From: PALSA-610 sp038213435
GTDB lineage: Bacteria > Actinomycetota > Acidimicrobiia > IMCC26256 > PALSA-610
Length of the DNA stretch: 64,000 nt
Reading direction: 5' to 3'
Assembly (NCBI GenBank): GCA_038213435.1
Contig: JBBQTI010000007.1
Coordinates: 43,496 to 107,495 of the forward strand
Part shown: positions 7,728 through 16,589 of the stretch, in pieces
How the letters are laid out: each line of letters opens with the position of its first letter
Position numbering within the stretch: the first letter of the stretch is position 1
The notes under the pieces: model-generated
What the model was told of the DNA's origin: nothing
The model's database searches: none
Seen by the model: the letters and a program-made list of their open reading frames with translations, nothing else
Made by a program: the position numbers and the translations under genes

Positions 7728-8228
7728 GTGAACGTCGAGGTGGTCCGATGGCCCGCTGACGCGCAGCGGCTGGCCGAGCTTCGGGAGCTGCGCATTCCAC
7801 GGTTGCTGGTCGTGGCGGACGGTGACGGAGAGCTGCCGTTGCCCGTCGACTGCCTCGAGGACTGGGTGACCCCCGGGGCGCCGGAATGGGAGGTCGATGC
7901 CCGCAGGCACGCGCTCGTGTTGCGCTCGGGCCGGCATGCGGTGCGGCCGCTGCTCGACGAGGACGGCTTGCTCCATCATCGCGACGCCTGGGTCTCGCTC
8001 TCACCGGTCGAGCAGGCGCTCGCGGGCGTGTTGCTCGACCGTTTCGGTGCGGTCGTCACCCGCGAGATGCTCGCCGATCGCGCCTGGCCGTCGGGTGTGC
8101 CGACGCGCAACGCGCTCGACGTGCACGTGCTGCGGTTGCGCCGCCGCATCGCACCCGTGGGTCTCGAGATCCGGACCGTCCGGTCGCGCGGGTATCTCAT
8201 ACAAACCCGCGAGGTCGTGCTGCAGTAG
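7728..8228 (+). CDS. Winged-helix (OmpR/PhoB-type) DNA-binding protein without receiver domain
   Basis: 166 residues. The first ~85 form a compact domain with no phospho-acceptor Asp pattern (RLAELRELRIPRLLVVADGDGELP). Residues about 90-165 form a Trans_reg_C winged helix: LSPVEQALAGVLLDRFGAVVTREMLADRAW, then ALDVHVLRLRRRIAPVGLEIRTVRSRGYLI. Such orphan proteins are common in Acidimicrobiia-like genomes. The target is unknown. It stands just before hyuAB but is separated by a repeat and has its own promoter. Confidence 0.75.
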   Translation: MNVEVVRWPADAQRLAELRELRIPRLLVVADGDGELPLPVDCLEDWVTPGAPEWEVDARRHALVLRSGRHAVRPLLDEDGLLHHRDAWVSLSPVEQALAGVLLDRFGAVVTREMLADRAWPSGVPTRNALDVHVLRLRRRIAPVGLEIRTVRSRGYLIQTREVVLQ

Positions 8229-8233
8229 GAAGC

Positions 8234-8280
8234 GAGACGACAGCGCAGCGACCGAAGGGAGCGGAGCGTGGAATCGACCC
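8234..8280 (+). repeat. Dispersed intergenic repeat, copy 1
   Basis: This stretch begins GAGACGACAGCG and ends GGGAGCGGAGCGTGGAATCG-ACCC. It is nearly identical to the reverse complement of 21372-21415, differing by a 3-4 base indel and a few substitutions. Both copies lie in non-coding gaps. It looks like a short interspersed repeat family of this genome. Confidence 0.65.
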
Positions 8281-8317
8281 ATGAACATGTCACGCGATTC
8301 GGTCGTCGGCGCCTGAG

Positions 8318-8323
8318 TAGCGT
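8318..8323 (+). promoter_or_regulatory. -10 box TAGCGT of hyuA, leaderless
   Basis: TAGCGT ends 6 bases before the GTG at 8330. Confidence 0.55.
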
Positions 8324-8329
8324 CCGGGT

Positions 8330-10102
8330 GTGCGACTCGGAATCGACAGCGGCGGGACGTTCACCGACGTCGTCGCCGCCGACGGTCGGGTCGCCAAGGT
8401 CGCGTCGACACCGGAGGATCCGGCGCGAGCGGTCGAACGGGCGGTCGATGCCGTCGACGGCCGGGGTCGGGTCGACGTGCTTGCCCACGGCACGACGGTC
8501 GCCACCAACGCCCTGCTGGAGCGGCGGGGCGCCCGGGTCGCGCTGATCGCCACGCGTGGCTTCGTCGACGAGATCGAGATCGCGCGGCAGGTCAGGCCCT
8601 CGCTCTACGACCCCTTCGTCGACCGGCCGCAACCGCTCGTGCCGCGCGCGCTGCGGTTCGAGGTCTCCGGTCGCCTCGACGCGCGCGGCGTCGAGATCGA
8701 GCCCTTCGACGGTGCACTGCCCGAGATCGTCGACGAGATCGACTCGATCGCCGTGTGTCTGCTGCACTCCGATCTCGACGCCCGGCTCGAGCGCGAGGTC
8801 GCCGACGCGTTACGCGCCGCACGGTCTGAGCTCGTCGTGTGTTCGCACGAGGTCAGTCCGGAGTTCCGCGAATACGAACGCATGGTTACGACGGTCGTCG
8901 AAGCATTCCTCGAGCCCGCGTGCGCGCCGTATCTGATGCAGCTCGCGGCGTTCGCGTCCGAAGCCCTGGTCATGACCTCGGCGGGCGGACTTGTGCCGGT
9001 GAACGGTGGCGCGCGCGCGGCGGCGTCGTTGCTGCTGTCGGGACCCGCCGGCGGCGTGCGCGCCGCAGCTGAGGTCGCGGCCGCATGTGGCTTCGCCGAC
9101 GCGGTGAGCTTCGACATGGGCGGGACGAGCACCGACGTATGCCTCGTGCGCGGTCGCGTGCCCGAACCGACCTCCGAGCGCGTCGTCGCGGGCTTCCCGA
9201 TCCGGCTGCCGGCGCTCGACGTGCACACCGTCGGCGCCGGGGGTGGCTCGATCGCCCGGCTCGACGCCGGGGGAGCCCTGGTCGTCGGCCCTCGCAGCGC
9301 CGGAGCAGTACCCGGGCCTGCATGCTACGGCCGCGGCGGCACCGACCCCACGGTCACCGATGCCGATCTCGCGCTCGGCCGTATCCCGGCCGGCTCGGCC
9401 TTCCCGGATCTCGGTCGGCTCGACGGGGCCGCGGCTCGGCGCGCGCTCGAGCGAGCGGGAGTCACCGCCGAAGGAGTCGTGCGCGTTGTCGACGCGGCGA
9501 TGGAACGCGCAGTGCGCGCCGTGACCGTCGAGCGCGGTGTCGATCCGACGGAGCTCGTGCTCGTCGCATTCGGAGGCGCCGGACCGTTGCATGCCTGCGC
9601 GATCGCCGACGCGCTCGGGATGCGTGCGGTCGTTGTGCCGCCGCGCGCCGGCGTGTGCTCGGCCGCGGGTCTTTTGTGCGCACCGAAGGCTCGCGAGGTG
9701 GTTCACACCTTCCGCGGCGGATCACTGGCCGGTGCACTCACGCGCGTCGAACGCGAAGCGCGCTCCCGGGTGGGAGCGGACGCGATCGTCGAGACCGCGG
9801 TCGACTGTCGCTACGTCGGCCAGAGTCACGAGTTGACGGTGGCCTCTCCCGATGAATTCCCGGCGGAGCACGAGAGGCGCAACGGCCACGTTCGTCCGGG
9901 CGCCCCGATCGAGGTGATCGCAGTGCGGGCGCGCGCGTCGATCGCTGCTCCGTTGCGCATCACCGATCTGCCCGATGTCGACCGGCGCCGAGTGATCGGC
10001 CCTGCGGTCGTGGCCGAAGCCGACTGCACGGTGTGGGTTCCGGAAGGCTGGCGGGCCGAGCCGGCAGAGCTGGGGGCGTGGATCGTCCGCGGGGGAGGGT
10101 AG
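8330..10102 (+). CDS. Hydantoinase/oxoprolinase family protein, subunit A
   Basis: 590 residues of the ASKHA-fold ATPase that, with subunit B, opens hydantoin or 5-oxoproline rings at the cost of ATP. It begins MRLGIDSGGTFTDVVAADG, the phosphate-1 motif. VSFDMGGTSTDVCLVRGR (near residue 260) is the second phosphate motif, and VAFGGAGPLHACAIADALGMRAVVVPPRAGVCSAAG the third. It is about 80-100 residues shorter than typical HyuA because the C-terminal domain is trimmed. It overlaps nothing and is followed after 2 bases by subunit B. The real substrate (hydantoin, oxoproline, or acetone-carboxylase-like chemistry) cannot be told from sequence. Confidence 0.85.
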   Translation: MRLGIDSGGTFTDVVAADGRVAKVASTPEDPARAVERAVDAVDGRGRVDVLAHGTTVATNALLERRGARVALIATRGFVDEIEIARQVRPSLYDPFVDRPQPLVPRALRFEVSGRLDARGVEIEPFDGALPEIVDEIDSIAVCLLHSDLDARLEREVADALRAARSELVVCSHEVSPEFREYERMVTTVVEAFLEPACAPYLMQLAAFASEALVMTSAGGLVPVNGGARAAASLLLSGPAGGVRAAAEVAAACGFADAVSFDMGGTSTDVCLVRGRVPEPTSERVVAGFPIRLPALDVHTVGAGGGSIARLDAGGALVVGPRSAGAVPGPACYGRGGTDPTVTDADLALGRIPAGSAFPDLGRLDGAAARRALERAGVTAEGVVRVVDAAMERAVRAVTVERGVDPTELVLVAFGGAGPLHACAIADALGMRAVVVPPRAGVCSAAGLLCAPKAREVVHTFRGGSLAGALTRVEREARSRVGADAIVETAVDCRYVGQSHELTVASPDEFPAEHERRNGHVRPGAPIEVIAVRARASIAAPLRITDLPDVDRRRVIGPAVVAEADCTVWVPEGWRAEPAELGAWIVRGGG

Positions 10103-10104
10103 CG

Positions 10105-11643
10105 ATGGATCCGGCGTCGCTTCAGGTGTGGATCTCACGGCTCGCGGCCGTGGCCGACGAGATGGGCGCGGTGTTGCGGCGGGCCGCGTACAGCCCCAAC
10201 ATCAAGGAGCGCGCCGACTGCTCGTGTGCGGTGTTCACCGCCGACGGCACGCTGCTCGCACAAGCCGAGCACATCCCCGTGCACCTCGGCTCCATGCCCG
10301 CCGCGGTCCGCGCCGCGATCGACTCGTGTGGCGAGGGTCTCCGTCCCGGCGATCAGATCGTCGTCAACGATCCGTTCGCCGGCGGGACGCATCTCAACGA
10401 CATCACGTTCGTCGCGCCCGCGCACGCCGACGGCGGAGCGCTGATCGGATGGGCGGCGAACCGCGCGCACCACGCGGACGTCGGTGGGATGGCTCCCGGC
10501 TCGTTGCCGCCCGACGCGACGGAGATATTCCAGGAAGGGCTGCGAATCCCGCCCGTACGTTGGACGCGGGAGGTCGAGGCTCTCGTCGTCGCCGCGTCGC
10601 GCACGCCCGACGAACGGCGCGGCGATCTCGACGCGCAGCTGGGCGCGAACCGATTGGGCATCGCCAGGCTGCGCGAGCTCATGCCCGTGCCGGAGCTACT
10701 CGCCGAGATCGTGGAATACGGCGAACGGCGCATGCGCGCCGCGATCGACGCCCTTCCCGATGGTGAGTATCGGTTCGACGACGTGCTCGACTCGACGGGC
10801 GGACCGGGCGACGCGCGATCGGCGCGTATCTGCGTGAAGGTCACCGTGCTGGGCGACACGATCACCTTCGACTTCGCGGGTACCGACGCGCAACGCGCGG
10901 GGTCGGTCAATGCGGTAGAGGCCGTGACCGTGAGCGCGGTGGCGTTTGCGCTGCGCTCGGTCGTCGATCCCGATCTCCCGGCGAACGGCGGCGTGTTTCG
11001 TCCGGTGCGGGTGATCACACCCCCGGGCTCGATCGTGTCCGCGCGGATGCCCGTCGCGGTCGGCGCCGGCAACGTCGAGGTGAGCCAGCGGGTCGCCGAT
11101 GTGTGCCTGGGCGCGCTCGCGCAGGCGGCGCCGGATCGCGTCGGCGGCGCGTCGCAAGGAACGATGAACAACCTTCTCGTGGGCGGCGAGGGCTGGGTGT
11201 ATTACGAGACGATCGGTGGCGGCCAGGGCGGACGGCCGGACGGGAGCGCGGGGATGAACGGCGTGCACACCGCGATGACGAACACGCGCGACACGCCGGT
11301 CGAAGCGTTCGAACGCGCGTTCCCGATGCGCGTCCGCCGTTACGCGTTGAGGACGAACAGCGGCGGCGCCGGGCTCGCCGCCGGAGGTGACGGCATCGTC
11401 CGAGAGCTCGAGATGCTCGAGGACGCGACCCTCTCGCTGATCACCGAGCGGCGAACGTCTCGCCCGTGGGGCATCGCGGGGGGCGAGCCGGGCGCCGCCG
11501 GCGAGAATTGGTTGCTTGTCGGCGGTGAGGCGGCCCGAGCGCAGCGGCTCGCCGACAAGTGCACGGTGCGATTGCAGCGCGGCGACGTCGTTCGGATACT
11601 GACGCCGGGTGGCGGCGGGTTCGGTCGGCCCGCGTACACCTGA
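10105..11643 (+). CDS. Hydantoinase B/oxoprolinase family protein
   Basis: 512 residues of the HyuB family, partner of the preceding gene. It has the family hallmarks near the start (DPASLQVWISRLAAVADEMG, then RRAAYSPNIKERADCSCAVF), VVNDPFAGGTHLNDITFVAP and GWAANRAHHADVGGMAPGSLP near residues 90-135, and GGGGFGRP at the end. The ATG at 10105 was chosen because GGGGGAGGG lies just upstream. Stop and start are separated by 2 bases, so translational coupling is likely. Confidence 0.88.
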   Translation: MDPASLQVWISRLAAVADEMGAVLRRAAYSPNIKERADCSCAVFTADGTLLAQAEHIPVHLGSMPAAVRAAIDSCGEGLRPGDQIVVNDPFAGGTHLNDITFVAPAHADGGALIGWAANRAHHADVGGMAPGSLPPDATEIFQEGLRIPPVRWTREVEALVVAASRTPDERRGDLDAQLGANRLGIARLRELMPVPELLAEIVEYGERRMRAAIDALPDGEYRFDDVLDSTGGPGDARSARICVKVTVLGDTITFDFAGTDAQRAGSVNAVEAVTVSAVAFALRSVVDPDLPANGGVFRPVRVITPPGSIVSARMPVAVGAGNVEVSQRVADVCLGALAQAAPDRVGGASQGTMNNLLVGGEGWVYYETIGGGQGGRPDGSAGMNGVHTAMTNTRDTPVEAFERAFPMRVRRYALRTNSGGAGLAAGGDGIVRELEMLEDATLSLITERRTSRPWGIAGGEPGAAGENWLLVGGEAARAQRLADKCTVRLQRGDVVRILTPGGGGFGRPAYT

Positions 11644-11674
11644 TCGGCCGCGTCGCCTAAGTCGGCCACGCCAC

Positions 11675-12148
11675 CTAATCGGGTAGCCGCACCGCGACGA
11701 CGGTGACCGACATCTCGCGCTTTGGACCTTGATACGTCACTGTCGCGTCGGGTGCCTTGCCGAGGAGGGCCTGGCCGAGCGGCGAGTTCGTCGACAAGAC
11801 GTCGTACTTCTCGTGTCGTTCCTCGATGGAGCCGACGAGATAGGTCACGAGATCGTCGTCGTCCTCGTATCGAAGGTCGACGAGCGTGCCCGGCTCCACC
11901 ACGTCACCGGCAGCGCTGGAGTCGATCACGATCGCGTTCTTGAGCATCGCTTCGAGTTGGCGGACGCGAGCCTCGTTGTGACCCTGCTCGTTCTTCGCCG
12001 CGTCGTAATCGGCGTTCTCGGAGATGTCACCGTGCTCACGGGCTCGCTCGATCCACAGAGAGAGCTCGCGCCGGCGCGTCGTCGTCCGTTCTTCCAATTC
12101 TGCCTTCAGCCGCGCGTAGGCTTGGGGCGAGAGGTGGGGCTCGCTCAT
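11675..12148 (-). CDS. greA: Transcription elongation factor GreA
   Basis: 157 residues. The N-terminal coiled coil contains ARLKAELEERTTTRRRELSLWIERAREHGDISENADYDAAKNEQG, with the conserved acidic tip D-I-S-E-N-A-D/E-Y that reaches the RNA polymerase active site to stimulate cleavage of backtracked RNA. The C-terminal FKBP-like domain follows (VEPGTLVDLRYEDDDD..STNSPLGQALLGKAPDATVTY). The ATG at 12148 was preferred over a longer frame because TACCCT lies 7 bases upstream. Confidence 0.93.
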   Translation of the reverse strand: MSEPHLSPQAYARLKAELEERTTTRRRELSLWIERAREHGDISENADYDAAKNEQGHNEARVRQLEAMLKNAIVIDSSAAGDVVEPGTLVDLRYEDDDDLVTYLVGSIEERHEKYDVLSTNSPLGQALLGKAPDATVTYQGPKREMSVTVVAVRLPD

Positions 12149-12155
12149 GACGGGC

Positions 12156-12161
12156 AGGGTA
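12156..12161 (-). promoter_or_regulatory. -10 box TACCCT of greA, leaderless
   Basis: Reading leftwards, TACCCT ends 7 bases before the greA ATG. Confidence 0.55.
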
Positions 12162-12248
12162 GTTCGGTCCCTCGGCCGAATCCGGCGACGGGGCACTTTT
12201 TCGCGCGCGGCGCGGAGCGTTGCCTGCGACGGGGAGCGGTGATGTGGT

Positions 12249-12277
12249 TTGACATTGTTGTGATCTGCTGCGATCCT
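12249..12277 (+). promoter_or_regulatory. Sigma70-like promoter of the leuB-ilvE-cimA leader
   Basis: Consensus TTGACA (12249-12254), 17-base spacer, then GATCCT (12272-12277). The predicted start near 12284 lies about 3 bases before the leader ATG at 12287. Confidence 0.7.
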
Positions 12278-12286
12278 GGTGCCTTC

Positions 12287-12322
12287 ATGCCCGTGCACCT
12301 CTCGGTCATCGTCATTCGATAA
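12287..12322 (+). CDS. Branched-chain amino acid attenuator leader peptide
   Basis: Eleven codons, MPVHLSVIVIR, of which six specify Val, Ile or Leu. It is followed at once by a hairpin and a T-run terminator and then by leuB-ilvE-cimA. The residue mix fits a regulator responding to all three branched-chain amino acids, unlike the Leu-only leader at 2275. It begins almost at the predicted transcription start. The architecture is that of classical ilv attenuators; I know of no identical published leader. Confidence 0.8.
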   Translation: MPVHLSVIVIR

Positions 12323-12378
12323 GCGAGCGCCGCCCCGGCGTTCGCATCAGCCGTCCACGCCTGCGTGGGCGGTTTTTT
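12323..12378 (+). terminator. Attenuator hairpins and terminator before leuB
   Basis: Hairpin one pairs GCGAGCGCC (12323-12331) with GGCGTTCGC (12337-12345). Hairpin two pairs CCGTCCACGC (12351-12360) with GCGTGGGCGG (12363-12372), one G-U pair and a very short loop, followed by TTTTTT (12373-12378). The leader stop codon abuts the first arm. Confidence 0.8.
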
Positions 12379-12411
12379 CGTGAGCGCACCGAATCGGAAA
12401 GGACAGAGCCC

Positions 12412-13404
12412 GTGGCCCATCGGGTCGGGATCATCGGCGGCGACGGTATCGGCCCCGAGGTCGTGCGCGTAGCCCTCAACGTCGTGCGCGCCGCGGGCGT
12501 CGAGCTCGACCAAGTCGAGTACGACCTCGGCGGTCGCCGTTACCTGGCGACCGGCGAGGTGCTCCCCGATGCCGTGCTCGATGAGCTGCGCGGGCTCGAC
12601 GCGATCCTGCTCGGTGCCGTCGGGACGCCCGAGGTTCCGCCGGGTGTGCTCGAGCGTGGCCTGTTGTTGAAGATGCGTTTCGCGCTCGACCTCTATGTGA
12701 ACCTGCGACCGTTCAAGGCCGGGCCCGGCCGACACAACGACGGTGTCGACTTCCTCGTGGTACGTGAGAACACCGAAGGAGCATACGCGGGTGAGGGTGG
12801 GTTCCTGCGCCAAGGCACGCCGCACGAGATCGCGACGCAGGGCTCCGTGAACACGCGCGCGGGCGTCGAACGTTGCGTGCGGTTTGCGTTCGAGCTTGCC
12901 CGATCACGCGATCGCAAGCACCTCACACTCGTGCACAAGACGAATGTGCTCACCTTCGCCGGTGACCTGTGGCAACGCACGTTCGACGATGTCGCTCGTT
13001 CGTTCGACGATGTGGGTACGGCCTACAACCATGTCGACGCGGCGTGCATCTACTTCGTGCAGGATCCCGGGCGCTACGACGTGATCGTCACCGACAACCT
13101 GTTCGGCGACATCCTCACCGACCTGGGCGGCGCGATCGGTGGTGGCATCGGTCGGGCGGCGTCGGCGAACCTCAACCCGGCCCGGACCGGCCCATCGCTC
13201 TTCGAACCGGTCCACGGCTCCGCTCCCGACATCGCGGGCACGGGGCAGGCCGACCCTCGGGCCGCCGTGATCTCGGCCGCCATGATGTGTGATTTCCTGG
13301 GCGAGGGCGACGCAGTGGCCCGAATTCAAAAGGCTCTGGACACAACCGACGATATAAAAGGCACGACCACGCAGATCGGCGATGCGATCGCCGCCGCCTG
13401 CTGA
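12412..13404 (+). CDS. leuB: 3-isopropylmalate dehydrogenase
   Basis: 330 residues. Oxidatively decarboxylates 3-isopropylmalate for leucine and, given cimA downstream, probably 3-methylmalate for isoleucine. It shows the isocitrate/isopropylmalate dehydrogenase start (RVGIIGGDGIGPEVV), LLKMRFALDLYVNLRPFK, VVRENTEGAYAG near residue 121, LVHKTNVLTFAGDLW, the metal-binding VTDNLFGDILTDLGGAIGGGIG and FEPVHGSAPDIAG. The GTG at 12412 has AAAGGA at a suitable distance. It is the first gene after the leader attenuator. Confidence 0.93.
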   Translation: MAHRVGIIGGDGIGPEVVRVALNVVRAAGVELDQVEYDLGGRRYLATGEVLPDAVLDELRGLDAILLGAVGTPEVPPGVLERGLLLKMRFALDLYVNLRPFKAGPGRHNDGVDFLVVRENTEGAYAGEGGFLRQGTPHEIATQGSVNTRAGVERCVRFAFELARSRDRKHLTLVHKTNVLTFAGDLWQRTFDDVARSFDDVGTAYNHVDAACIYFVQDPGRYDVIVTDNLFGDILTDLGGAIGGGIGRAASANLNPARTGPSLFEPVHGSAPDIAGTGQADPRAAVISAAMMCDFLGEGDAVARIQKALDTTDDIKGTTTQIGDAIAAAC

Positions 13405-13445
13405 CGTCGCCTCCTCACGCCGCGTGCTCGACGAAAGGCCCCGCG

Positions 13446-14360
13446 ATGCCCATCACGCCGACTGAGAAGATCTGGATGAACGGTGAGCTCATCCCGTGGG
13501 CCGACGCGCGGATGCACGTCCTCACGCACTCCTTGCATTACGGCACCGGAGTCTTCGAAGGCATCCGCGCGTACGAGACGAAGCGGGGCCCGGCGGTGTT
13601 CCGGCTCACCGAGCACGTCGTGCGGCTGTTCGACTCCGCCAAGATCATGATGATGGAGATCCCCTACACGGTTGATGAGATCGTGCAGGCGACAAAGGAC
13701 ACCGTGCGCTCTACAGGACTCTCGTCGTGCTACGTCCGGCCGATCGCGTACTACGGCTACGGCGAGATGGGGCTCAACACCCTGCCGTGTCCGGTCGACG
13801 TCGCGATCGCGTGTTGGCCGTGGGGCGCCTACCTCGGTGACGATGCCGTCACCAAGGGCGTGCGCATGAAGATCTCGAGCTGGACACGCCACGATCACAA
13901 CACGATGCCGCCGCTGTCGAAGACGACCGGCAATTACGTGAACTCGTCGCTCGCGAAGGTCGAAGCGCTCAAGGCCGGTTACGACGAGGCGATCATGCTC
14001 AACCCGGATGGGCTCGTGTCCGAGTGCACCGGCGAGAACATCTTCGCGGCGCGGCGCGGCGTGCTCGTCACGCCTCCGACCTCGGCGGGCGCGCTGCCCG
14101 GAATCACGCAGGACTCGGCGATGACGATCGCACGCGACCACGGTTTCGAGGTTCGTGTCGACGACCTGTCACGTAGCGACCTCTACGTCGCGGAGGAAAT
14201 GTTCGTGTGCGGCACCGCGGCCGAGGTCAGCGCGGTGAACTCCGTCGACGACCGCACGATCCCGTGCCCGGGCCCGATGACCGGGACGATCGCGGCCGAG
14301 TACGCCAAAGCCGTGCGCGGCCAGATCGACAAGTACAAAGACTGGTGCGAGCTCGTATGA
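13446..14360 (+). CDS. ilvE: Branched-chain amino acid aminotransferase
   Basis: 304 residues of fold-type IV PLP enzyme. Interconverts Leu, Ile and Val with their 2-keto acids, using glutamate. The PLP lysine is residue 159 in SKTTGNYVNSSLAKVEA. IWMNGELIPWADARMHVLTHSLHYGTGVFEGIRAY is the family start and LVSECTGENIFAARRGVLVTPP the substrate loop. AAAGG lies before the ATG. The stop overlaps the cimA ATG, so leuB, ilvE and cimA form one operon. Confidence 0.94.
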   Translation: MPITPTEKIWMNGELIPWADARMHVLTHSLHYGTGVFEGIRAYETKRGPAVFRLTEHVVRLFDSAKIMMMEIPYTVDEIVQATKDTVRSTGLSSCYVRPIAYYGYGEMGLNTLPCPVDVAIACWPWGAYLGDDAVTKGVRMKISSWTRHDHNTMPPLSKTTGNYVNSSLAKVEALKAGYDEAIMLNPDGLVSECTGENIFAARRGVLVTPPTSAGALPGITQDSAMTIARDHGFEVRVDDLSRSDLYVAEEMFVCGTAAEVSAVNSVDDRTIPCPGPMTGTIAAEYAKAVRGQIDKYKDWCELV

Positions 14361-15958
14361 GGATTGAAATCTACGACACCACTCTTCGGGACGGGTCGCA
14401 GCTCGAAGGGATCTCGCTCACGGTCGAGGACAAGCTGCGGATCGCGGAACAACTCGACTGGCTCGGTGTGCACTACATCGAGGCCGGTTGGCCCGGTGCG
14501 AACCCGAAGGACGACGAGCTGTTCCGCCGTGTTCCGAACGAGCTGAGGCTTGAGACGAGCACACTCGTCGCGTTCGGATCGACCCGCCGGGTCAAGGGAA
14601 GGGTCGACAGCGACGACACGTTGCGACATCTCGTCGAGGCCAACGTCGCGACCGTGTGCATCGTCGGCAAGTCGTGGGACTACCACGTCACCGAGGCGCT
14701 GGGAACGACGCTCGACGAGGGCGTGGCGATGGTCGGCGATTCGGTCGAGTTCCTGCGTCGCTCGGGGATGAAGGTGCTCTTCGACGCCGAACACTTCTTC
14801 GACGGTTTCAAGCGCAATCCCGAGTTCTCGCTGCGTGTGCTCGAAGCCGCGGCGACGAAGGGTGCGAGCCATCTCGTTCTCTGCGACACGAACGGCGGTG
14901 CGCTGCCACACGAAGTTGAGCAGGCCGTCGCCGAGGTCGTCCGTTACTTCGGCCCCGACGTGACGATCGCGGTACATGCTCACGACGACGCGGGCACCGG
15001 CGTCGCGAACGCGTTGGCCGGCGTGCGCGGCGGTGCGACGCAGGTGCAGGGCACGATCAACGGCTACGGCGAGCGCACCGGCAACTGCAACCTCACGACG
15101 ATCATCCCGAATCTCACCCTCAAGATGGGGTACGAGACCATCCCGCGCGATCGGCTCGAGCGGCTCACACCGGTCGCGCACCACGTCGCAGAGCTCGTGA
15201 ACATGCCGCTCAACCCGCAGGCCGCCTACGTGGGCCATTCGGCGTTCGCGCACAAGGCCGGGCTGCACACGAGCGCGATCGCGAAACGGCCGGACGCGTA
15301 TGAGCACGTATCTCCCGAGATCGTGGGCAATGGCACGCGATTCGTCGTGTCGGAGCTCGCGGGCAAGTCGACGCTCGGGCTCAAGGCGAAAGAGCTCGGT
15401 CTCCGGCTCGACGGCCCGCAGCTCGCCGAGGTCGTCGAGACGTTGAAGCGACTGGAGCACGAGGGTTACCACTTCGAGGTCGCCGACGGCTCGCTGGAGT
15501 TACTGATGCGGCGCGCCACCGGCTGGGATCCGGACTGGTTCCAGGTCGAGTCGTTCCGGGTGATCACCGACGACAACGTTGGTGTCGGCACGCTCACCGA
15601 CAAGACGCGGGCGACGGTGATGACGGAGGCGACGGTCAAGGTCCACATCGGCGGACGGCGAGTCGTGGCGACCGCCGAGGGCAACGGTCCGGTCAACGCG
15701 CTCGACTGCGCGCTCCGAACCGCGCTCGACGGCAGCTTCCCCGCGCTCGAGCGGTTACACCTCACCGACTACAAGGTCCGCGTGCTCGATACGAACAAGG
15801 GCACCGGCGCCGCGACGCGGGTGTTGATCGATTCCACCGACGGCGAGGCCACCTGGACGACCATCGGTGTGAACGAGAACATCATCGAGGCCTCGTGGCA
15901 GGCCCTTCTCGACTCGATCCATTTCGGTCTGCTGCGCGCCGAGGTGGCCGGTCGCTGA
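14357..15958 (+). CDS. cimA: (R)-citramalate synthase
   Basis: 533 residues. Condenses pyruvate with acetyl-CoA to citramalate, starting threonine-independent isoleucine synthesis. It resembles LeuA in the HMGL barrel (RIEIYDTTLRDGSQLEGISLTVEDKLRIAEQLD) but has CimA-type features: YIEAGWPGANPKD, TLVAFGSTRR, DAEHFFDGFKRNPEFSL, HAHDDAGTGVANALAGV, GYGERTGNCNLTTIIPNL and HKAGLHTSAIAK. A LeuA-type C-terminal regulatory domain (about 410-533) should bind isoleucine. The ATG overlaps the ilvE stop by 4 bases. Confidence 0.92.
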   Translation: MRIEIYDTTLRDGSQLEGISLTVEDKLRIAEQLDWLGVHYIEAGWPGANPKDDELFRRVPNELRLETSTLVAFGSTRRVKGRVDSDDTLRHLVEANVATVCIVGKSWDYHVTEALGTTLDEGVAMVGDSVEFLRRSGMKVLFDAEHFFDGFKRNPEFSLRVLEAAATKGASHLVLCDTNGGALPHEVEQAVAEVVRYFGPDVTIAVHAHDDAGTGVANALAGVRGGATQVQGTINGYGERTGNCNLTTIIPNLTLKMGYETIPRDRLERLTPVAHHVAELVNMPLNPQAAYVGHSAFAHKAGLHTSAIAKRPDAYEHVSPEIVGNGTRFVVSELAGKSTLGLKAKELGLRLDGPQLAEVVETLKRLEHEGYHFEVADGSLELLMRRATGWDPDWFQVESFRVITDDNVGVGTLTDKTRATVMTEATVKVHIGGRRVVATAEGNGPVNALDCALRTALDGSFPALERLHLTDYKVRVLDTNKGTGAATRVLIDSTDGEATWTTIGVNENIIEASWQALLDSIHFGLLRAEVAGR

Positions 15959-15961
15959 CCG

Positions 15962-16555
15962 ATGGCCCGGGCCGGCGCGGTCCGGCCGATCTCGGTCGAA
16001 GTAGTGTCGGCTCTCGTGCCGACCGATCCGTTCGTGCCGCCCGATCCGAGTGCTCGGCCGCGCCAACAGCAGAACCTGCCTCCCGGTGTGGCACTGCCGG
16101 CGGCGACCGACTGGCGCGCCGACCGTCCCGGCGACCTCGGCCCGCACCAGCCTGAGGGCGCGTTGTTCGGGCGTCCGGGTCCGAACGTCGGCTATGCGTA
16201 CACGCTCGCCCAGCGGGCCCGGGACCGGTTGCGGCTCGGTCCGTTCGAACACGCCGACGACTCGGTCGCGGTGATCGCCGAGATCGCGGGCAAGCGCGCC
16301 TCGCTGTTCGGTCGCGCCCCTGTGATCGGCGACGTCGATTTCGTCGTGGCGCTGCTCGGATACGACGCCAGCGCAACCGACACCTTCGTCAAGGCGCGAT
16401 CGGCCCTCGTGCACGAGGCCGGCCACGATTATCGGCGAAGGCGCGCGCTCGTCGACGCAGTGCCCGATGCGTTGCTGCGGATGCGCACGCCCCAGGCGGC
16501 CGCCGAGATCGAGTCGTGGCGCGCCTCGATGCCCACGCTCGCGGCGTCGGGGTAA
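15962..16555 (+). CDS. Conserved hypothetical protein
   Basis: 197 residues, starting 3 bases after the cimA stop. The N-terminal 70 residues are Pro-rich and probably disordered. The rest is mostly helical (YAYTLAQRARDRLRLGPFEHADDSVAVIAEIAGKRASLFGRAP, then FVVALLGYD.. and HEAGHDYRRRRALVDAVP). HEAGHDY superficially resembles a zinc-protease HExxH but lacks the second His of that motif. I do not recognise a family. Position suggests co-transcription with the ilv/leu operon or with the following dehydrogenase. Confidence 0.65.
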   Translation: MARAGAVRPISVEVVSALVPTDPFVPPDPSARPRQQQNLPPGVALPAATDWRADRPGDLGPHQPEGALFGRPGPNVGYAYTLAQRARDRLRLGPFEHADDSVAVIAEIAGKRASLFGRAPVIGDVDFVVALLGYDASATDTFVKARSALVHEAGHDYRRRRALVDAVPDALLRMRTPQAAAEIESWRASMPTLAASG

Positions 16556-16589
16556 CGGGCGCCCGAGCTTCGCGGCGAAAGGTTCGCGG

